Source: Pseudomonadota bacterium
GTDB taxonomy: Bacteria; Pseudomonadota; Gammaproteobacteria; Burkholderiales; Thiobacillaceae
Assembly: GCA_021820845.1 (NCBI GenBank)
Contig: JAKADC010000003.1
Location: forward strand, 248,001-312,000
Length of the DNA: 64,000 bases
Reading direction: 5' to 3'
Shown: piece after piece, positions 25,981 through 37,350 of the stretch
How positions within the stretch are numbered: the first letter of the stretch is position 1
How the letters are laid out: every line of letters begins with the position of its first letter
Program-made: the position numbers and the translations under genes
Notes under the pieces: model-generated
The model's database searches: none
Seen by the model: the letters and a program-made list of their open reading frames with translations, nothing else
Told to the model about the DNA's origin: nothing

Positions 25981-27279
25981 TCAGGCTGCAATATAGCGGA
26001 GGGGCAACTCAGGTTGCTCTAGGGAGTCCGCTTCTAGATACGGTCGCATCAACTTTGCAACGTGAAGCATAACGTCAACTACTACAGAATTGCCGAACTG
26101 CTTGTAAGCTCGCGTATCTGATACCGGAATCCTGTACGTGTCGGGGAAGCCCATCAGTCGGGCGCATTCGCGGGGAGTAAGGCGGCGAGGGTTCTTGTTG
26201 TCACCTTGATAAACGAGTATTTCTGAGCCGTCCTTGTAATAACGGGCAGATAAGGTACGCGCCACGTTGTCGGGCGTGACAAGTCCGAATCCGAAGCCAT
26301 TGCCTTTGGCCCGATGCTTTTCAGCGTATTCCTGCAGGTAGCGCCAAAGCTTGTCGGTGAGTGTGTATTTGTCCTGAACCTTGTTCTGGGCATGTTCGAA
26401 AAACCGTCCTTCGTCCCACGGTAGTACCGGCTCAGTGCCATCAGCACGATGAAGTATTTCTTTCAGGATGTGCTGGCCTTTGGGGGGCAGGGGCAGCGCG
26501 TCGAAGTCAAAAGATACCGGCTCACGAAAGCCAACAATCAGAATACGCTCGCGATGCTGAGGGACAAAATGTGCGCCATCAATGATGCGAGCGTGAATGT
26601 AATAGCCGAGTTCTTCCGCAAGCGTACGTTTGATGACATCAAAAGTGCGCCCCCTGTCATGCGACATCAGGTTTTTGACATTCTCCAGCAAAAACGCCCG
26701 TGGACGCTTCTCTGCAATGATGCGCGCCACATCAAAGAACAGTGTCCCCTGCGTTTCGCAAGCGAAGCCGTGTGCTTTGCCGAGTGCATTCTTCTTGGAT
26801 ACACCTGCAATGGAAAACGGCTGACAGGGGAACCCGGCTAATAGCACATCATGGTCAGGAATGTCGCGGGCTTGAACTTGCGTTACATCACCATTGATGG
26901 CGTGGCCATCGCGAAAATTCTCGGCGTAGGTTTTCTGTGCGTAGCCGTCCCATTCACTAGTGAATACACAGCGGCCCCCAATGCTTTCAAACGCGCGGCG
27001 TATGCCACCGATGCCGGCAAACAGATCGATGAAATTGAAGGTGGCTTCACCCTCAACTGGCCGGTCGAGCGGCAACAACTGTTGTAGGGCGTGAACGACG
27101 TACGCGGGGGGAAGAGACTGACGGGCCTCCCAGCGACGGATAGTACGGGGGTCCACCTTAAGGTGTCGGGCAATTTTGGCCTGCGAGTGGTGTTCGCGCG
27201 CAGCCTTTAGGTAGACCAAAAAAGCGTCGTCTCCCCCATCAGTATGGACAATTGAGATGACAGGAGTCCGAGCGGGCAT
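25981..27279 (-). CDS. Dcm-like DNA (cytosine-5) methyltransferase with N-terminal HTH
   Basis: 432 residues. Residues about 18-72 form an HTH resembling an XRE-type motif ([21 protein letters not shown]), likely for autoregulation. The methylase core has motif [16 protein letters not shown], catalytic motif [10 protein letters not shown] with C152, ENV at 199-201, motif VIII PQHRERI and motif [10 protein letters not shown]. Several stretches ([38 protein letters not shown]) resemble E. coli Dcm, so a CCWGG/CCNGG-type site is a fair guess. ATG 27279 follows AGAGGAAG; a TTG at 27309 is an upstream alternative. Confidence 0.9.
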   Translation of the reverse strand: MPARTPVISIVHTDGGDDAFLVYLKAAREHHSQAKIARHLKVDPRTIRRWEARQSLPPAYVVHALQQLLPLDRPVEGEATFNFIDLFAGIGGIRRAFESIGGRCVFTSEWDGYAQKTYAENFRDGHAINGDVTQVQARDIPDHDVLLAGFPCQPFSIAGVSKKNALGKAHGFACETQGTLFFDVARIIAEKRPRAFLLENVKNLMSHDRGRTFDVIKRTLAEELGYYIHARIIDGAHFVPQHRERILIVGFREPVSFDFDALPLPPKGQHILKEILHRADGTEPVLPWDEGRFFEHAQNKVQDKYTLTDKLWRYLQEYAEKHRAKGNGFGFGLVTPDNVARTLSARYYKDGSEILVYQGDNKNPRRLTPRECARLMGFPDTYRIPVSDTRAYKQFGNSVVVDVMLHVAKLMRPYLEADSLEQPELPLRYIAA

Positions 27280-27341
27280 GAATCTTCCTCTGGGTATTTT
27301 TGCGGACAATACGCCCTGTTTCTATATTTTTCAAGCGAAAT

Positions 27342-27683
27342 CTACCCGGTGCCGACGTTGTCTATGTCGAGGCGGACGAGACGCTCCTGAACAAATTTGC
27401 GGAAGTCGTGGATTTCCTCCAGTTCCTCGCGCAGCTTGGCACAGCCGGCTTCGGTGTTTTCGCGTTGTTTGAGCAATGCCTTGTTCGCCGTCTTGGGTAA
27501 TCGCAGCGCCTCGATCTGGTCGCCGGCGACTTCGATCTGGCGGTTGATGTCAGTGACATGGATGGTGCCGGCGTGCTTGGCCTTGCGGCGCGACAGGGAT
27601 GCTGATGCCGGCGTCGCCGAGCGCCACGGCAGCCAGCCCGAGGATGACGGCGTCGGCCAGAAACAGCGCGTAGTGCGAGGCAA
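27342..27683 (-). pseudogene. Unrecognised 3' gene remnant
   Basis: Up to 113 codons. The last 78 look protein-like: GTIHVTDINRQIEVAGDQIE, LRLPKTANKALLKQRENTE, KLREELEEIHDFRKFVQE, an acidic amphipathic C-terminal helix. The 5' part in this frame is low-quality, but a protein-like stretch (SHYALFLADAVILGLAAVAL) sits in another minus-strand frame over 27550-27753, so a frameshift in a truncated gene is plausible. The family is not recognised. Confidence 0.35.
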
Positions 27684-27752
27684 AACTGTTCAATCGTGGC
27701 GGAGCGGATTCGAGTCTGACCCCGCGGGGCAAGTGCCAGCCACACAAAAGCA

Positions 27753-27776
27753 AAAGGGCCGCGACGGCGGCCCTTT
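27753..27776 (-). terminator. Intrinsic terminator of sodB
   Basis: Perfect 10-bp stem AAAGGGCCGC / GCGGCCCTTT with a four-base loop. Read on the minus strand it is followed by TTGCTTTTG, a moderately T-rich tract, about 50 bases past the sodB stop. Confidence 0.75.
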
Positions 27777-27790
27777 GATTCAGCGAGGTG

Positions 27791-27816
27791 CTTAAGCAAA
27801 GTTCGCTTCCGCAAAC
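27791..27816 (-). repeat. Duplicated sodB C-terminal coding tail
   Basis: On the minus strand this stretch still reads FAEANFA-stop, the same seven residues that end SodB at 27824-27847, separated by only synonymous codon changes (third-position differences). The copy lies directly after the sodB stop and is out of any ORF of its own, so it is a vestigial 3' end rather than a gene. Confidence 0.7.
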
Positions 27817-27823
27817 GCCTGCC

Positions 27824-28408
<585 letters not shown>

Positions 28409-28544
28409 AACTCTCTCCTGATATGAACAAACGTGAACGATAGATGGCCTATCAAGCTTGCAGACCGCTGTGTCGGCGGCTTTGTTTCGTCCGCCGCAAA
28501 AGAAAAAGGGCCGGTTTGACCCGACCCAGATTCTTTCGTTATGT

Positions 28545-28622
<78 letters not shown>

Positions 28623-28633
28623 CGAAGGCCGAG

Positions 28634-28639
28634 ATTCTA
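28634..28639 (-). promoter_or_regulatory. Candidate -10 box of tRNA-Pro
   Basis: TAGAAT on the minus strand, about 13 bases before the tRNA 5' end, is a near-consensus sigma-70 -10 hexamer. The expected -35 region is weak, so only the -10 is proposed. Confidence 0.45.
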
Positions 28640-28668
28640 ACAGATGACTCGCGCGACACGGAAGCCCG

Positions 28669-29034
28669 TCAGCCCAATATTTTCAGAATGGCGTGGATCT
28701 CCGCGCGCAGCTTGCCGACATCGAGCGCGGTCGCTCCAGGCGCCGGGGCCGACTCGGTGCGGGGCTCGCCGTCGTGCTCGAGACGCTGCCGGGCACCGCT
28801 GATCGTAAAGCCCTCTTCGTACAAGAGTTCGCGGATGCGCCGGATCAGCAGGACTTCGTGATGCTGGTAATAACGCCGGTTGCCGCGCCGCTTGACCGGG
28901 CGCAACTGGCTGAACTCCTGTTCCCAGTAGCGCAGCACGTGCGCCTTGACGGCGCACAGCTCGGATACTTCACCGATCGTGAAATAGCGTTTCGCCGGAA
29001 TCGGGGGGAGTTCACTCCGCGCTGGGCGTTCCAA
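28669..29034 (-). CDS. MerR-family regulator
   Basis: 121 residues with an N-terminal Mer[47 protein letters not shown] (about 15-58) followed by a short helix ([23 protein letters not shown]) and a C-terminal region without metal-binding Cys. This short MerR type regularly follows ihfA in beta- and gammaproteobacteria; its ligand is unknown. The start overlaps the ihfA 3' end by 23 bases, so they are co-translated. Confidence 0.87.
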   Translation of the reverse strand: MERPARSELPPIPAKRYFTIGEVSELCAVKAHVLRYWEQEFSQLRPVKRRGNRRYYQHHEVLLIRRIRELLYEEGFTISGARQRLEHDGEPRTESAPAPGATALDVGKLRAEIHAILKILG

Positions 29035-29323
29035 TTTGGGCGCCTTCGACTTGCGATTTGAGTTTCTGGCTGGCGTGGAACGTCACCACGCGGCGCGCGG
29101 AAATCGGCATTTCCTCGCCGGTCTTGGGGTTGCGGCCGGGGCGCTGCGGTTTTTCGCGGCACTGGAAATTGCCGAAGCCGGACAGCTTGACGATGTCGCC
29201 CTTTTCGAGCGCCACACGGATCTCGTCGAAAAACGACTCGACGACATCCTTCGCCTCGCGCTTGTTCAAACCCACTTTCTCGAAAAGGAGTTCGGCCAGG
29301 TCAGCTTTGGTGAGCGTGGTCAT
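29012..29323 (-). CDS. ihfA: Integration host factor subunit alpha
   Basis: 103-residue HU/IHF-fold DNA-bending protein, normal length for IhfA. Motifs [29 protein letters not shown], the beta arm [24 protein letters not shown] with the intercalating Pro, and [13 protein letters not shown] are visible. The true start is ATG 29323; the frame extends 16 codons upstream without a ribosome binding site. It follows pheT, as in E. coli, and works with IhfB (not in the window). A role at the sigma-54 promoter at 7.25 kb is possible. Confidence 0.96.
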   Translation of the reverse strand: MTTLTKADLAELLFEKVGLNKREAKDVVESFFDEIRVALEKGDIVKLSGFGNFQCREKPQRPGRNPKTGEEMPISARRVVTFHASQKLKSQVEGAQIGTPSAE

Positions 29324-29367
29324 GCTTGTATGTTTGTGCGTCTGGAATGGCTGGGGAAAAAATTGCG

Positions 29368-31713
29368 TCAAACACGCAGGCTGGCGTTGCAGTGACGAAG
29401 CGCGGCACCGACCAGTTTTTCCACTGCCTCCTCCACGTCCTGATCCGTCAACGTGCGTTCAGTATCTTGGATAACTACCCGGATAGCAAGGCTTTTTTGG
29501 CTTTCAGCCATGCCTTTGCCCCGGTAATCGTCGAACACGTCGATGGCGCGGACCTGCTCCGTCGCGGCGTCGCGCAACGCGTTCAGCAGCTCGGCGGCCG
29601 GCGTATTGACGTCGAGCACGAACGCCAGATCGCGCCGCACCAGCGGGAAGCGGGACAAGCTGGCGTAGCGCGGCAGGCCGCGCTGGCGCAGCGCCTGGCT
29701 GTCGACTTCGAACAGCACGGGCGCGGCGGCCAAGCCGAATGCCTGCACCAATCGCGGGTGCAGCGCGCCGATCCAGCCGATCGCCCGGCCGTCGACCCAG
29801 ATCTGCGCGCATTGTCCCGGATGCAGCGCCGGGTGCGCGCCGGGGCGCGTGTCGAGCGCGTGGCCGAACAGCCGCTCGAGATCGCCCTTCAGATCGAAGA
29901 AATCCACCGGCCGCGCGGCGGCGCCCCACTGCTCGGGCTGCGCGTCGCCGTAGGCGAGTCCGCCCACGCGCAGCGGCTGCTCGGCCTGCGACGTGTATAC
30001 CCGTCCCAACTCGAAAATGCGCACCCGGTCCTGCTGGCGATTGAGGTTGTTGCGCAGCGTGTCGAGCAGGCCGCCCCACAGGGTGGTGCGCATCACCGAC
30101 AGCTGGCTGGCGATGGGGTTGGCGAGCGGCAGCGGGCGCACGTCGGGATCGAGCGTGGTTTCCCATGCCGGGTCGACGAAGCTGTAGGTGATGACCTCCT
30201 GGTAATCCAGATCGACCAGCATCTGACGCAGGGCATCGTCGGTGAGCACGGTTTCGTCCTGCGGCAGCATGCGCGACGGCGCTGCCGGCGGCTGCGCCGG
30301 CACGTTGTCGTAACCGAAAAGCCGCACCGCTTCTTCGATCAGGTCTTCCTCGATCGCGAGGTCGAAGCGGAAAGTCGGCGGCGTGACGATCAGGCGGTCT
30401 TCCTGGCGCTCGACCTGCGCGCCGAGCGCGGCGAGGCCGCGTGCAACCTGATCGGCGTCGAGTTCGATGCCGGCGACGCGCTTGAGGCGCGCCAGCCTGA
30501 GCGTGATCGGCTGCCGCTGCGGAAGCCCCGCCGCGACCTCGGTGATCGGGCCGGCCTGGCCGCCGCAGATATCGATGAGCAACTGGGTCGCGCGCTCCAT
30601 CGCCGCGCGCGTGCCGCCGAAATCGACGCCGCGCTCGAAGCGGTGCGAGGAATCGGTCGACAGGCCGAGCCGCCGCGCGCGGCCGGCGATCGCCGCGGGC
30701 GCGAAGAACGCCGCCTCGAGGAACACGTCCACCGTGGCCCGCTCGACGCTGGTGGGCAGACCGCCCATGATGCCCGCGAGCGCCACCGGGCCGCTCGCAT
30801 CGGCAACCACCAGCATGTCGGGAGCGAGTTCGGCCGTCTCGCCGTTCAGCAGCGTGAGGCTTTCGCCCTCGCGCGCCATGCGCACCTCGATGCCGCCCTT
30901 GAGCCGCGACAGGGCGAAGGCGTGCATCGGCTGGCCCAGTTCGAGCAGCACGTAGTTGGTGATATCGACCGGCGCCAGCAACGGACGGATGCCGCTGCGC
31001 TCCAATCGCTCGGCCATCCAGCGCGGCGTCGTCGCCTGCGCGTTGATGCCGCGCACCAGGCGACCCAGATAAAGCGGGCAGGCATCGCGATCCGACACCT
31101 GCACCAGCAGCTTGTCCTGGATACGTTCGGGTACCGGCGTGATCTGCGGGAAACGCACCTCGGCGCCGGTGATCGCGCCGACCTCCCGCGCCAGTCCCTG
31201 CAGCGACAGGCAATCCGCGCGGTTCGGCGTCAGCTTCAGCGTGACGAGCGTATCGTCCAGATTGAGCCAGTTGCGGAGATCCTCGCCCACCGGCGCCTTG
31301 GCGCCCAGCACCATCAAGCCGTCTGCGTCGCCTTCCAGCCCGAGTTCCCGGGTCGAGCACAGCATGCCGAAGGATTCGACGCCTCGCACCTTCGCGACCT
31401 CGATTTCGATTCCTGGCAGCTTCGCACCAGGGCGGGCGCACGGAACCTTGAGTCCCGGCAGAGCATTCGGCGCGCCGCACACGATGGTGACCGGCATCGT
31501 CTCGCCAACGTCGACCAGACACACGCGCAGGCGGTCCGCGTTGGGGTGCTTCGCGGCCGACACGATCTCCGCCACCACGACCTGGTTGAATGACGGGGCA
31601 GCGGGGGTCAGCGCCTCGACTTCGAGGCCCGCCATGGTCAGGGCATGGGCGAGTTGTGCGGTATCCAGGGCAGGGTCGACGAGATTGCGCAGCCAGGATT
31701 CAGGAAATTGCAT
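29368..31713 (-). CDS. pheT: Phenylalanine--tRNA ligase beta subunit
   Basis: 781 residues, close to E. coli PheT (795). Domains in order are the N-terminal B1/tRNA-binding EMAP-like part (about 40-150), B3/4 editing domain, B5, and the C-terminal ferredoxin-fold anticodon-binding domain (last about 90 residues). Visible features are [49 protein letters not shown] and the RDLAFVLD motif. It pairs with PheS as (alpha-beta)2; it follows pheS by 16 bases and precedes ihfA. Confidence 0.96.
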   Translation of the reverse strand: MQFPESWLRNLVDPALDTAQLAHALTMAGLEVEALTPAAPSFNQVVVAEIVSAAKHPNADRLRVCLVDVGETMPVTIVCGAPNALPGLKVPCARPGAKLPGIEIEVAKVRGVESFGMLCSTRELGLEGDADGLMVLGAKAPVGEDLRNWLNLDDTLVTLKLTPNRADCLSLQGLAREVGAITGAEVRFPQITPVPERIQDKLLVQVSDRDACPLYLGRLVRGINAQATTPRWMAERLERSGIRPLLAPVDITNYVLLELGQPMHAFALSRLKGGIEVRMAREGESLTLLNGETAELAPDMLVVADASGPVALAGIMGGLPTSVERATVDVFLEAAFFAPAAIAGRARRLGLSTDSSHRFERGVDFGGTRAAMERATQLLIDICGGQAGPITEVAAGLPQRQPITLRLARLKRVAGIELDADQVARGLAALGAQVERQEDRLIVTPPTFRFDLAIEEDLIEEAVRLFGYDNVPAQPPAAPSRMLPQDETVLTDDALRQMLVDLDYQEVITYSFVDPAWETTLDPDVRPLPLANPIASQLSVMRTTLWGGLLDTLRNNLNRQQDRVRIFELGRVYTSQAEQPLRVGGLAYGDAQPEQWGAAARPVDFFDLKGDLERLFGHALDTRPGAHPALHPGQCAQIWVDGRAIGWIGALHPRLVQAFGLAAAPVLFEVDSQALRQRGLPRYASLSRFPLVRRDLAFVLDVNTPAAELLNALRDAATEQVRAIDVFDDYRGKGMAESQKSLAIRVVIQDTERTLTDQDVEEAVEKLVGAALRHCNASLRV

Positions 31714-31729
31714 GATGAATGCGCCCCAA

Positions 31730-32818
<1,089 letters not shown>

Positions 32819-33178
32819 TTACGCCGCCAGCTTGGCCTTGACCTGATCGACGATCTTGGCGAAGGCGTCCTTGTCGAAGATCGCGATGTCGGACAGCACC
32901 TTGCGGTCGATCCCGATCTCGGCGCGGGAGAGCCCGTTCATGAACACGCTGTAGGTCAGGCCGTGCTGACGCGAAGCGGCGTTGATACGGGCGATCCACA
33001 GCGCGCGGAACTGGCGCTTGCGCTGACGACGGTCGCGGTACTGGTACTGACCGGCCTTCATCACCGCTTCGTTGGCGACGCGGAATACGTTCTTGCGGCG
33101 GCCGCGATAGCCCTTGGCGGCGTCGAGGATCTTCTTGTGGCTGGCGCGGGCGGTTACGCCCCGTTTGACGCGTGGCAT
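32819..33178 (-). CDS. rplT: 50S ribosomal protein L20
   Basis: 119 residues, the usual length. The N-terminus [28 protein letters not shown] and [18 protein letters not shown] are characteristic. L20 assembles with 23S rRNA and is known in other bacteria to repress its own operon (infC–rpmI–rplT). Here it follows rpmI by 12 bases. Confidence 0.98.
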   Translation of the reverse strand: MPRVKRGVTARASHKKILDAAKGYRGRRKNVFRVANEAVMKAGQYQYRDRRQRKRQFRALWIARINAASRQHGLTYSVFMNGLSRAEIGIDRKVLSDIAIFDKDAFAKIVDQVKAKLAA

Positions 33179-33190
33179 GCTTTCTCTCCT

Positions 33191-33388
33191 TTATGCGTAG
33201 GGCAACATGCGCGCAACCGCTTTGTGGTTGCTGGCGTTGACGGTTTCCATGCCGCGCAACTGGCGCTTACGCTTGGTGCTCTTCTTGGTGAGAATATGAC
33301 GCATGAACGCGTGCGAGCGCTTGAACCCGCCGCCGCCCAGCGCGCGGAACCGCTTGGCGGCGCCGCTCTTGCTTTTCATCTTAGGCAT
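33191..33388 (-). CDS. rpmI: 50S ribosomal protein L35
   Basis: 65 residues, [20 protein letters not shown] at the start and [26 protein letters not shown] at the end, the expected L35 pattern with basic linker. It lies between infC and rplT in the conserved translation operon. Confidence 0.97.
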   Translation of the reverse strand: MPKMKSKSGAAKRFRALGGGGFKRSHAFMRHILTKKSTKRKRQLRGMETVNASNHKAVARMLPYA

Positions 33389-33513
33389 GATGCTTCCTTT
33401 TATTTCATGCGGCCAGGTGACCCCGCGACGCGGAATGCTTCACCAACCCGACTGCACGTATTGTGTGGCGTATTGACCCGGTTCGGGTCGAGAAACGCCG
33501 GTCTCGTAAACCG

Positions 33514-34038
33514 TCAGACCTTCTTCTTCGGCGCCAGCATCATCACCAGCTGGCGGCCTTCCATCTTGGGAAACTGCTCGACCACCGCAAGCTCGGCGAG
33601 GTCGTTCGAAACCCGCCGCAACTGCGCCATCCCGATTTCCTGGTGGGCCATCTCGCGCCCCCGAAACCGCAATGTTATCTTGGTCTTATCGCCTTCTTCA
33701 AGAAACTTGATCAGGTTGCGAAGCTTGATCTGGTAATCGCCTTCGTCCGTGCCGGGACGGAACTTGATTTCCTTGATCTGGACCTGCTTCTGCTTCAGCT
33801 TGGCTTCGTGCTGCTTCTTGCTCTCCTGGTACTTGAACTTGCCATAGTCCATGATCTTGCACACGGGCGGCTGGGCCGTCGGGGCAATTTCAACCAGGTC
33901 CTGATCAGCTTCTTCCGCCTGCCGCAGCGCGTCGTAAATCTTCACGATGCCGAGCTGCTCGCCTTCCATACCGACCAACCGCACCTCGGGCGCTGTAATT
34001 TCACCGTTGATGCGCGTCTGCTTCTTTTCCGTCGCGAT
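33514..34038 (-). CDS. infC: Translation initiation factor IF-3, ATC start
   Basis: 174 residues with N-domain ([20 protein letters not shown]), linker ([20 protein letters not shown]) and C-domain ([41 protein letters not shown]). IF-3 prevents premature subunit joining and checks the start codon. The start is ATC at 34036-34038 preceded by GGAG at the right distance; alignment with the family supports it, and no ATG is available in frame. Rare start codons such as ATT in E. coli infC let IF-3 repress its own translation. The longer frame to 34095 is not needed. Confidence 0.93.
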   Translation of the reverse strand: MATEKKQTRINGEITAPEVRLVGMEGEQLGIVKIYDALRQAEEADQDLVEIAPTAQPPVCKIMDYGKFKYQESKKQHEAKLKQKQVQIKEIKFRPGTDEGDYQIKLRNLIKFLEEGDKTKITLRFRGREMAHQEIGMAQLRRVSNDLAELAVVEQFPKMEGRQLVMMLAPKKKV

Positions 34039-34156
34039 GAGCCGTTCTCCAATAAAAACCTGACGCCGTGCGTCAAGGCAAAAAGGCCAAACCAATTAAA
34101 GAAGGCGCTGGACCGTTCCCGATCACGGGAGGCCCCGGCGCCTTGTTTGACCGCTG

Positions 34157-36070
34157 TTACCGGCGCGCCAGCGTTTCGGCTTTAAGGCGCGCGATCAAGT
34201 CATCCAAACCGAGCTGCCCCAGGTCCTGATTGCCACGGGCACGGACGGCGATCATGCCGGCTTCCATTTCCTTGTCGCCGACGATCACCTGATAGGGCAG
34301 CTTCTGCAAACTGTGCTCGCGGATTTTATAGGTGATCTTGTTATTACTCAAGTCCGACGCTGCCCGGATGCCCGCGTCGCGGAGCGACTGCACGATTTTC
34401 CGCGCATATTCGGCCTGGCGCTCGCTGATGTTCAGCACCATCACCTGCACCGGCGCGAGCCAGAGCGGGAAATTGCCGGCGTGGTGCTCGATCAGGATGC
34501 CGATGAAGCGCTCCATCGAGCCAAGAATGGCGCGATGCAGCATCACCGGGGGCTTGCGGCCGTTGTCCTCGTCGACGAATTCGGCGCCGAGCCGCACCGG
34601 CAGATTGAAATCGAGCTGGATCGTGCCGCACTGCCACAGGCGGCCGAGCGTGTCCTTCAGCGTGAATTCGATCTTGGGGCCGTAGAACGCGCCCTCGCCC
34701 GGCTGCAGGTCGAAGGCCAGCGCGTTTTTCTCCAGCGCGGCCGCCAGCGCCGCTTCGGCCTTGTCCCAACTCTCGTCCGAACCGACGCGCTTGTCCGGCC
34801 GGGTGGAGAGCTTGACGAGCACGTCGTCGAAGCCGAAATCGACGTAGACCTTCTGCAGCATGACGATGAAGTCCGCCACCTCCTGCTCGATCTGGTCTTC
34901 GGTGCAGAAGATGTGCGCGTCGTCCTGGGTGAAGCCGCGCACGCGCATGATTCCGTGCAGCGCGCCCGACGGCTCGTTGCGATGGCAGGAGCCGAATTCG
35001 GCGAGCCTCAGCGGCAGGTCGCGATAGGAATGCAGGCCGCTGTTGAAGATCTGCACGTGCCCCGGGCAGTTCATCGGCTTCACCGCGTAGTCGCGGTTCT
35101 CCGAGGCCGTGGTGAACATGTTGTCGCGGTAGTTGTCCCAGTGGCCCGACTTTTCCCACAGGCTCCTGTCCATCACCGCCGGCGTTCTCACCTCCTGGTA
35201 GCCGTACTCGACGAACTTCTGGCGCATGTACTGCTCGATCTGCTGCCACACGATCCAGCCCTTGGGATGCCAGAACACCATGCCCGGCGCCTCGTCCTGC
35301 ATGTGCAGCAGGTCGAGCTGCTTCGCGAGCCGCCGGTGGTCGCGCTTCTCCGCCTCCTCCAGGCGATGCAGGTAGGCGTCGAGATCCTCCTTTTTCGTCC
35401 AGGCGGTGCCGTAGATGCGCTGCAGCATCGGGTTCTTCGAGTCGCCGCGCCAGTAGGCGCCGGCCAGCTTCATGAGCTTGAAGGCGCGCGGCAGCTTGCC
35501 GGTCGACGGCAGGTGCGGGCCTCGGCAGACGTCGAACCAGTCGCCCTGGCGGTAGATGGAGAGTTCCTCGCCCTTGGGAATCACCTCGTCGATGATCTGG
35601 ACCTTGTAGGTCTCGCCCAGATCGGCGAACACCTTCATCGCCTCTTCGCGCGACCACACCTCGCGCCGGATCGGCAGGTCGCGCTTGACGATCTCGTCCA
35701 TGCGCTTCTCGATCCGCTCCAGGTCTTCCGGGGTGAAAGGCTGCTCGCGCGCGAAGTCGTAATAGAAGCCGTCCTCGATCGCCGGGCCGATGGTGACCTG
35801 GGTGCCGGGATACAGCTCCTGCACCGCCTGCGCCATCACGTGCGCGGCGTCATGGCGGATCAGTTCGAGCGCTTCGGCGTCCTTCGCCGTGACGATCGCG
35901 AGCGCCGCGTCGGCGTCGATGAGATGGCTGGTGTCGACCAGCTTGCCGTTCACCTTTCCCGCGAGCGCGGCCTTGGCGAGACCTGCGCCGATGCTGGAAG
36001 CGACCTGTGCGACGGTAACCGGGCCGTCGAACTGGCGAACCGAGCCGTCGGGAAGCGTGACGTTGACCAT
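34157..36070 (-). CDS. thrS: Threonine--tRNA ligase
   Basis: 637 residues (E. coli 642). Order: TGS domain (1-62), editing/SAD domain with HHxxxH-type zinc/editing residues ([19 protein letters not shown] at about 73-95), class II core with [10 protein letters not shown] (zinc Cys) and [31 protein letters not shown], and anticodon-binding C-terminus. The translation start follows TGGAG. A terminator-like hairpin sits directly upstream. Confidence 0.97.
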   Translation of the reverse strand: MVNVTLPDGSVRQFDGPVTVAQVASSIGAGLAKAALAGKVNGKLVDTSHLIDADAALAIVTAKDAEALELIRHDAAHVMAQAVQELYPGTQVTIGPAIEDGFYYDFAREQPFTPEDLERIEKRMDEIVKRDLPIRREVWSREEAMKVFADLGETYKVQIIDEVIPKGEELSIYRQGDWFDVCRGPHLPSTGKLPRAFKLMKLAGAYWRGDSKNPMLQRIYGTAWTKKEDLDAYLHRLEEAEKRDHRRLAKQLDLLHMQDEAPGMVFWHPKGWIVWQQIEQYMRQKFVEYGYQEVRTPAVMDRSLWEKSGHWDNYRDNMFTTASENRDYAVKPMNCPGHVQIFNSGLHSYRDLPLRLAEFGSCHRNEPSGALHGIMRVRGFTQDDAHIFCTEDQIEQEVADFIVMLQKVYVDFGFDDVLVKLSTRPDKRVGSDESWDKAEAALAAALEKNALAFDLQPGEGAFYGPKIEFTLKDTLGRLWQCGTIQLDFNLPVRLGAEFVDEDNGRKPPVMLHRAILGSMERFIGILIEHHAGNFPLWLAPVQVMVLNISERQAEYARKIVQSLRDAGIRAASDLSNNKITYKIREHSLQKLPYQVIVGDKEMEAGMIAVRARGNQDLGQLGLDDLIARLKAETLARR

Positions 36071-36089
36071 TTCAGACTCCAGAAACGAA

Positions 36090-36114
36090 AAAAGCGCGGA
36101 CCGGCCGCGCTTTT
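36090..36114 (-). terminator. Intrinsic terminator just upstream of thrS
   Basis: Ten-base-pair stem AAAAGCGCGG / CCGCGCTTTT with loop ACCGG. On the minus strand it is followed by TTTTTTCGTTT. It lies 20 bases before the thrS start and about 130 bases downstream of tRNA-Val. It may end the tRNA-Val transcript, attenuate thrS, or both. Confidence 0.75.
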
Positions 36115-36243
36115 GGATAGTACAGAATCAGGGATTGCAGAAGATCTGCGAACAGGATTGCGCCGGGGTTTATCCAGTAACAGCCTGCCTAGTTCGCGGT
36201 GACATTTCGCAACCCCCACGGGCCATCCCGGCCCCTTCAATGT

Positions 36244-36320
36244 TGGTAGGCGCGATTGGACTCGAACCAACGACCCCCACCATGTCAAGGTGGTGCTCTA
36301 ACCAGCTGAGCTACGCGCCT
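36244..36320 (-). tRNA. tRNA-Val (anticodon GAC)
   Basis: 77-nt tRNA on the minus strand. Acceptor stem AGGCGCG/CGCGCCT, D-arm with AGCTCAGCTGGTTAGAGC, anticodon stem CCACC/GGTGG around loop TTGACAT (anticodon GAC), T-loop TTCGAGT, encoded CCA. It decodes GUC and GUU. Confidence 0.95.
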
Positions 36321-36332
36321 AATGCGGGGCGC

Positions 36333-36362
36333 ATCATAACCGAAACGCAGCATCAGTGTCGA
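36333..36362 (-). promoter_or_regulatory. Sigma-70 promoter for tRNA-Val
   Basis: On the minus strand TCGACA (-35, 36362-36357), 18-bp spacer, TATGAT (-10, 36338-36333). Transcription would start about 7-8 bases downstream of the -10, around 36325, just ahead of the tRNA 5' end. Confidence 0.6.
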
Positions 36363-36516
36363 GCCGACGCGGCTTTTTTTCGCGGTTGGCCGAGCCGACG
36401 GAACGAAACGGGCCGCCGACGCGTCGATGCATCGGCCTTCGCGACGAGCGAAACGTCGAGGGGGAAATGCGGCGGCGGATGTCCATCATCGACGCGCCGC
36501 GTTCATCGTATTATAT

Positions 36517-36544
36517 TTGTCGAAATATTATTTGCTGCCATAAT
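36517..36544 (+). promoter_or_regulatory. Candidate sigma-70 promoter of the secretion operon
   Basis: TTGTCG (-35, 36517-36522), 16-bp spacer, CATAAT (-10, 36539-36544) in an AT-rich patch, with an ATATTT/AAATAT inverted repeat around the -35. If used, the gspG leader would be about 350 nt. No closer promoter was recognised. Confidence 0.4.
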
Positions 36545-36906
36545 ACTTTGGCGTCGGTAATTCGGGTATGGCAACGCCAGAGGCGGCGCGGGAGGAAGCG
36601 CCTCGGGCACGCTGCCATTCGACGTCCTTTTTGCCGGGATGCACGCCGTCCGTCAGCGATGGAAATGTCTTCCGCTCCGACCATCGGGGTTGGGTCGCCG
36701 AACACGCGATATTTCGCGCGAACCAGACGACCTCCATTCGGAAAGCGCGGTCGGGCAAGCCGGTTTCTCGCTTTTAACACACAGGTAACATGCGCCTGCT
36801 CCAATTCAATGCCATGACAGTCGCGACTCCCCTCGCCCGCGGGATCTCCACGGCGTCTCCTGCAATCCCTCCGCGCCCTCGCGGGCAAACGTATCGAGGT
36901 TAGATC

Positions 36907-37341
36907 GTGTTTCCATCCATCGCGACATCCGCACCGCGTCGTCATCGCGGCTTCACACTCCTTGAACTCCTGGTCGTGCTGGTGATTTTGGGGTTGCTCG
37001 CAGGCTACGTGGCGCCCAGGTATTTCGCGCAGATCGGAAAATCGGAAGTCAAGACCGCGAAGGCCCAGATCGTCGCGCTCGAAAAGGCCCTCGACCAGTA
37101 CCGTATCGACGTCGGCCACTACCCGACGACCGAGCAGGGCCTCGCCGCGCTCAACGCCAAGCCGGCGGACGAGCCGAACTGGGACGGTCCGTATCTGAAA
37201 AAAGCGGTCCCCAACGATCCCTGGGGAAAACCCTACCAATACAAGAATCCGGGCGAACACGGCGAAGTCGACATTTTTTCCTTCGGCCGCGATGGTGCAT
37301 CCGGCGGTAGCGGGGAAGACGCCGACATCGGCAACTGGTAA
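36907..37341 (+). CDS. gspG: Type II secretion major pseudopilin GspG
   Basis: 144 residues with a short leader and class III pilin cleavage site before Phe (RRHRG|FTLLELLVVLVILGLL), the hydrophobic helix, and a C-terminal globular domain of T2SG type: LDQYRIDVGHYPTTEQGLAAL, GPYLKKAVPNDPWGKPYQYKNPGEHGEVDIFSFGRDG. The motifs and length match GspG closely. The GTG start follows GAGG. It is the first gene of a ten-gene run all on the plus strand. Confidence 0.94.
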   Translation: MFPSIATSAPRRHRGFTLLELLVVLVILGLLAGYVAPRYFAQIGKSEVKTAKAQIVALEKALDQYRIDVGHYPTTEQGLAALNAKPADEPNWDGPYLKKAVPNDPWGKPYQYKNPGEHGEVDIFSFGRDGASGGSGEDADIGNW

Positions 37342-37350
37342 GGCGGCCGC

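Larger units (their letters stand above)
27280..27823. other. Intergenic stretch with decayed coding remnants
   Basis: About 540 bases between the methyltransferase start and sodB without an intact gene. It holds a probable coding remnant on the minus strand (27342-27683), the sodB terminator hairpin (27753-27776) and a duplicated sodB tail (27791-27816). G+C returns to the genome level across this stretch, so it is likely the right boundary of the lower-GC island. No att site, integrase or insertion sequence end is visible. Confidence 0.5.
36321..36906. other. 586-bp intergenic region upstream of the secretion operon
   Basis: No convincing coding region was found; the frames on both strands are shadows rich in Arg and low-complexity residues. 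It contains the tRNA-Val promoter at its left end and an unusually AT-rich stretch around 36505-36550. It has no intrinsic terminator or repeats. The long leader before gspG may carry regulatory sites. Confidence 0.55.

Noticed and set aside
29326-31593. Long plus-strand ORF opposite pheT (755 codons)
   Set aside because: It is a high-GC shadow of pheT: Arg/His/Gln-rich, no domains, no ribosome binding site, and fully antisense to a well-supported gene. The same holds for the long antisense frames opposite thrS, uvrB, gspE, ftsK and rne.
34039-34095. Extended infC start upstream of ATC
   Set aside because: The extra codons ([18 protein letters not shown]) do not resemble IF-3, whereas ATC with GGAG matches the known rare-start pattern of the family.
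36115-36243. Thr-codon leader peptide upstream of thrS
   Set aside because: A short minus-strand ORF can be drawn (MARGGCEMSPRTRQAVTG) but has just two Thr codons, no strong ribosome binding site and no anti-terminator pairing that I can see.
36511-36550. Second ModE-box in the AT-rich patch upstream of gspG
   Set aside because: The stretch contains TTATAT and an ATATTT/AAATAT inverted repeat but not the 8-8-8 TTATAT/ATATAA arrangement seen before moaA.
36356-36817. 153-codon plus-strand ORF before gspG
   Set aside because: Composition is low-complexity Arg/Ser with no domain or ribosome binding site, and the region has promoter-like AT-rich DNA; coding is not supported.
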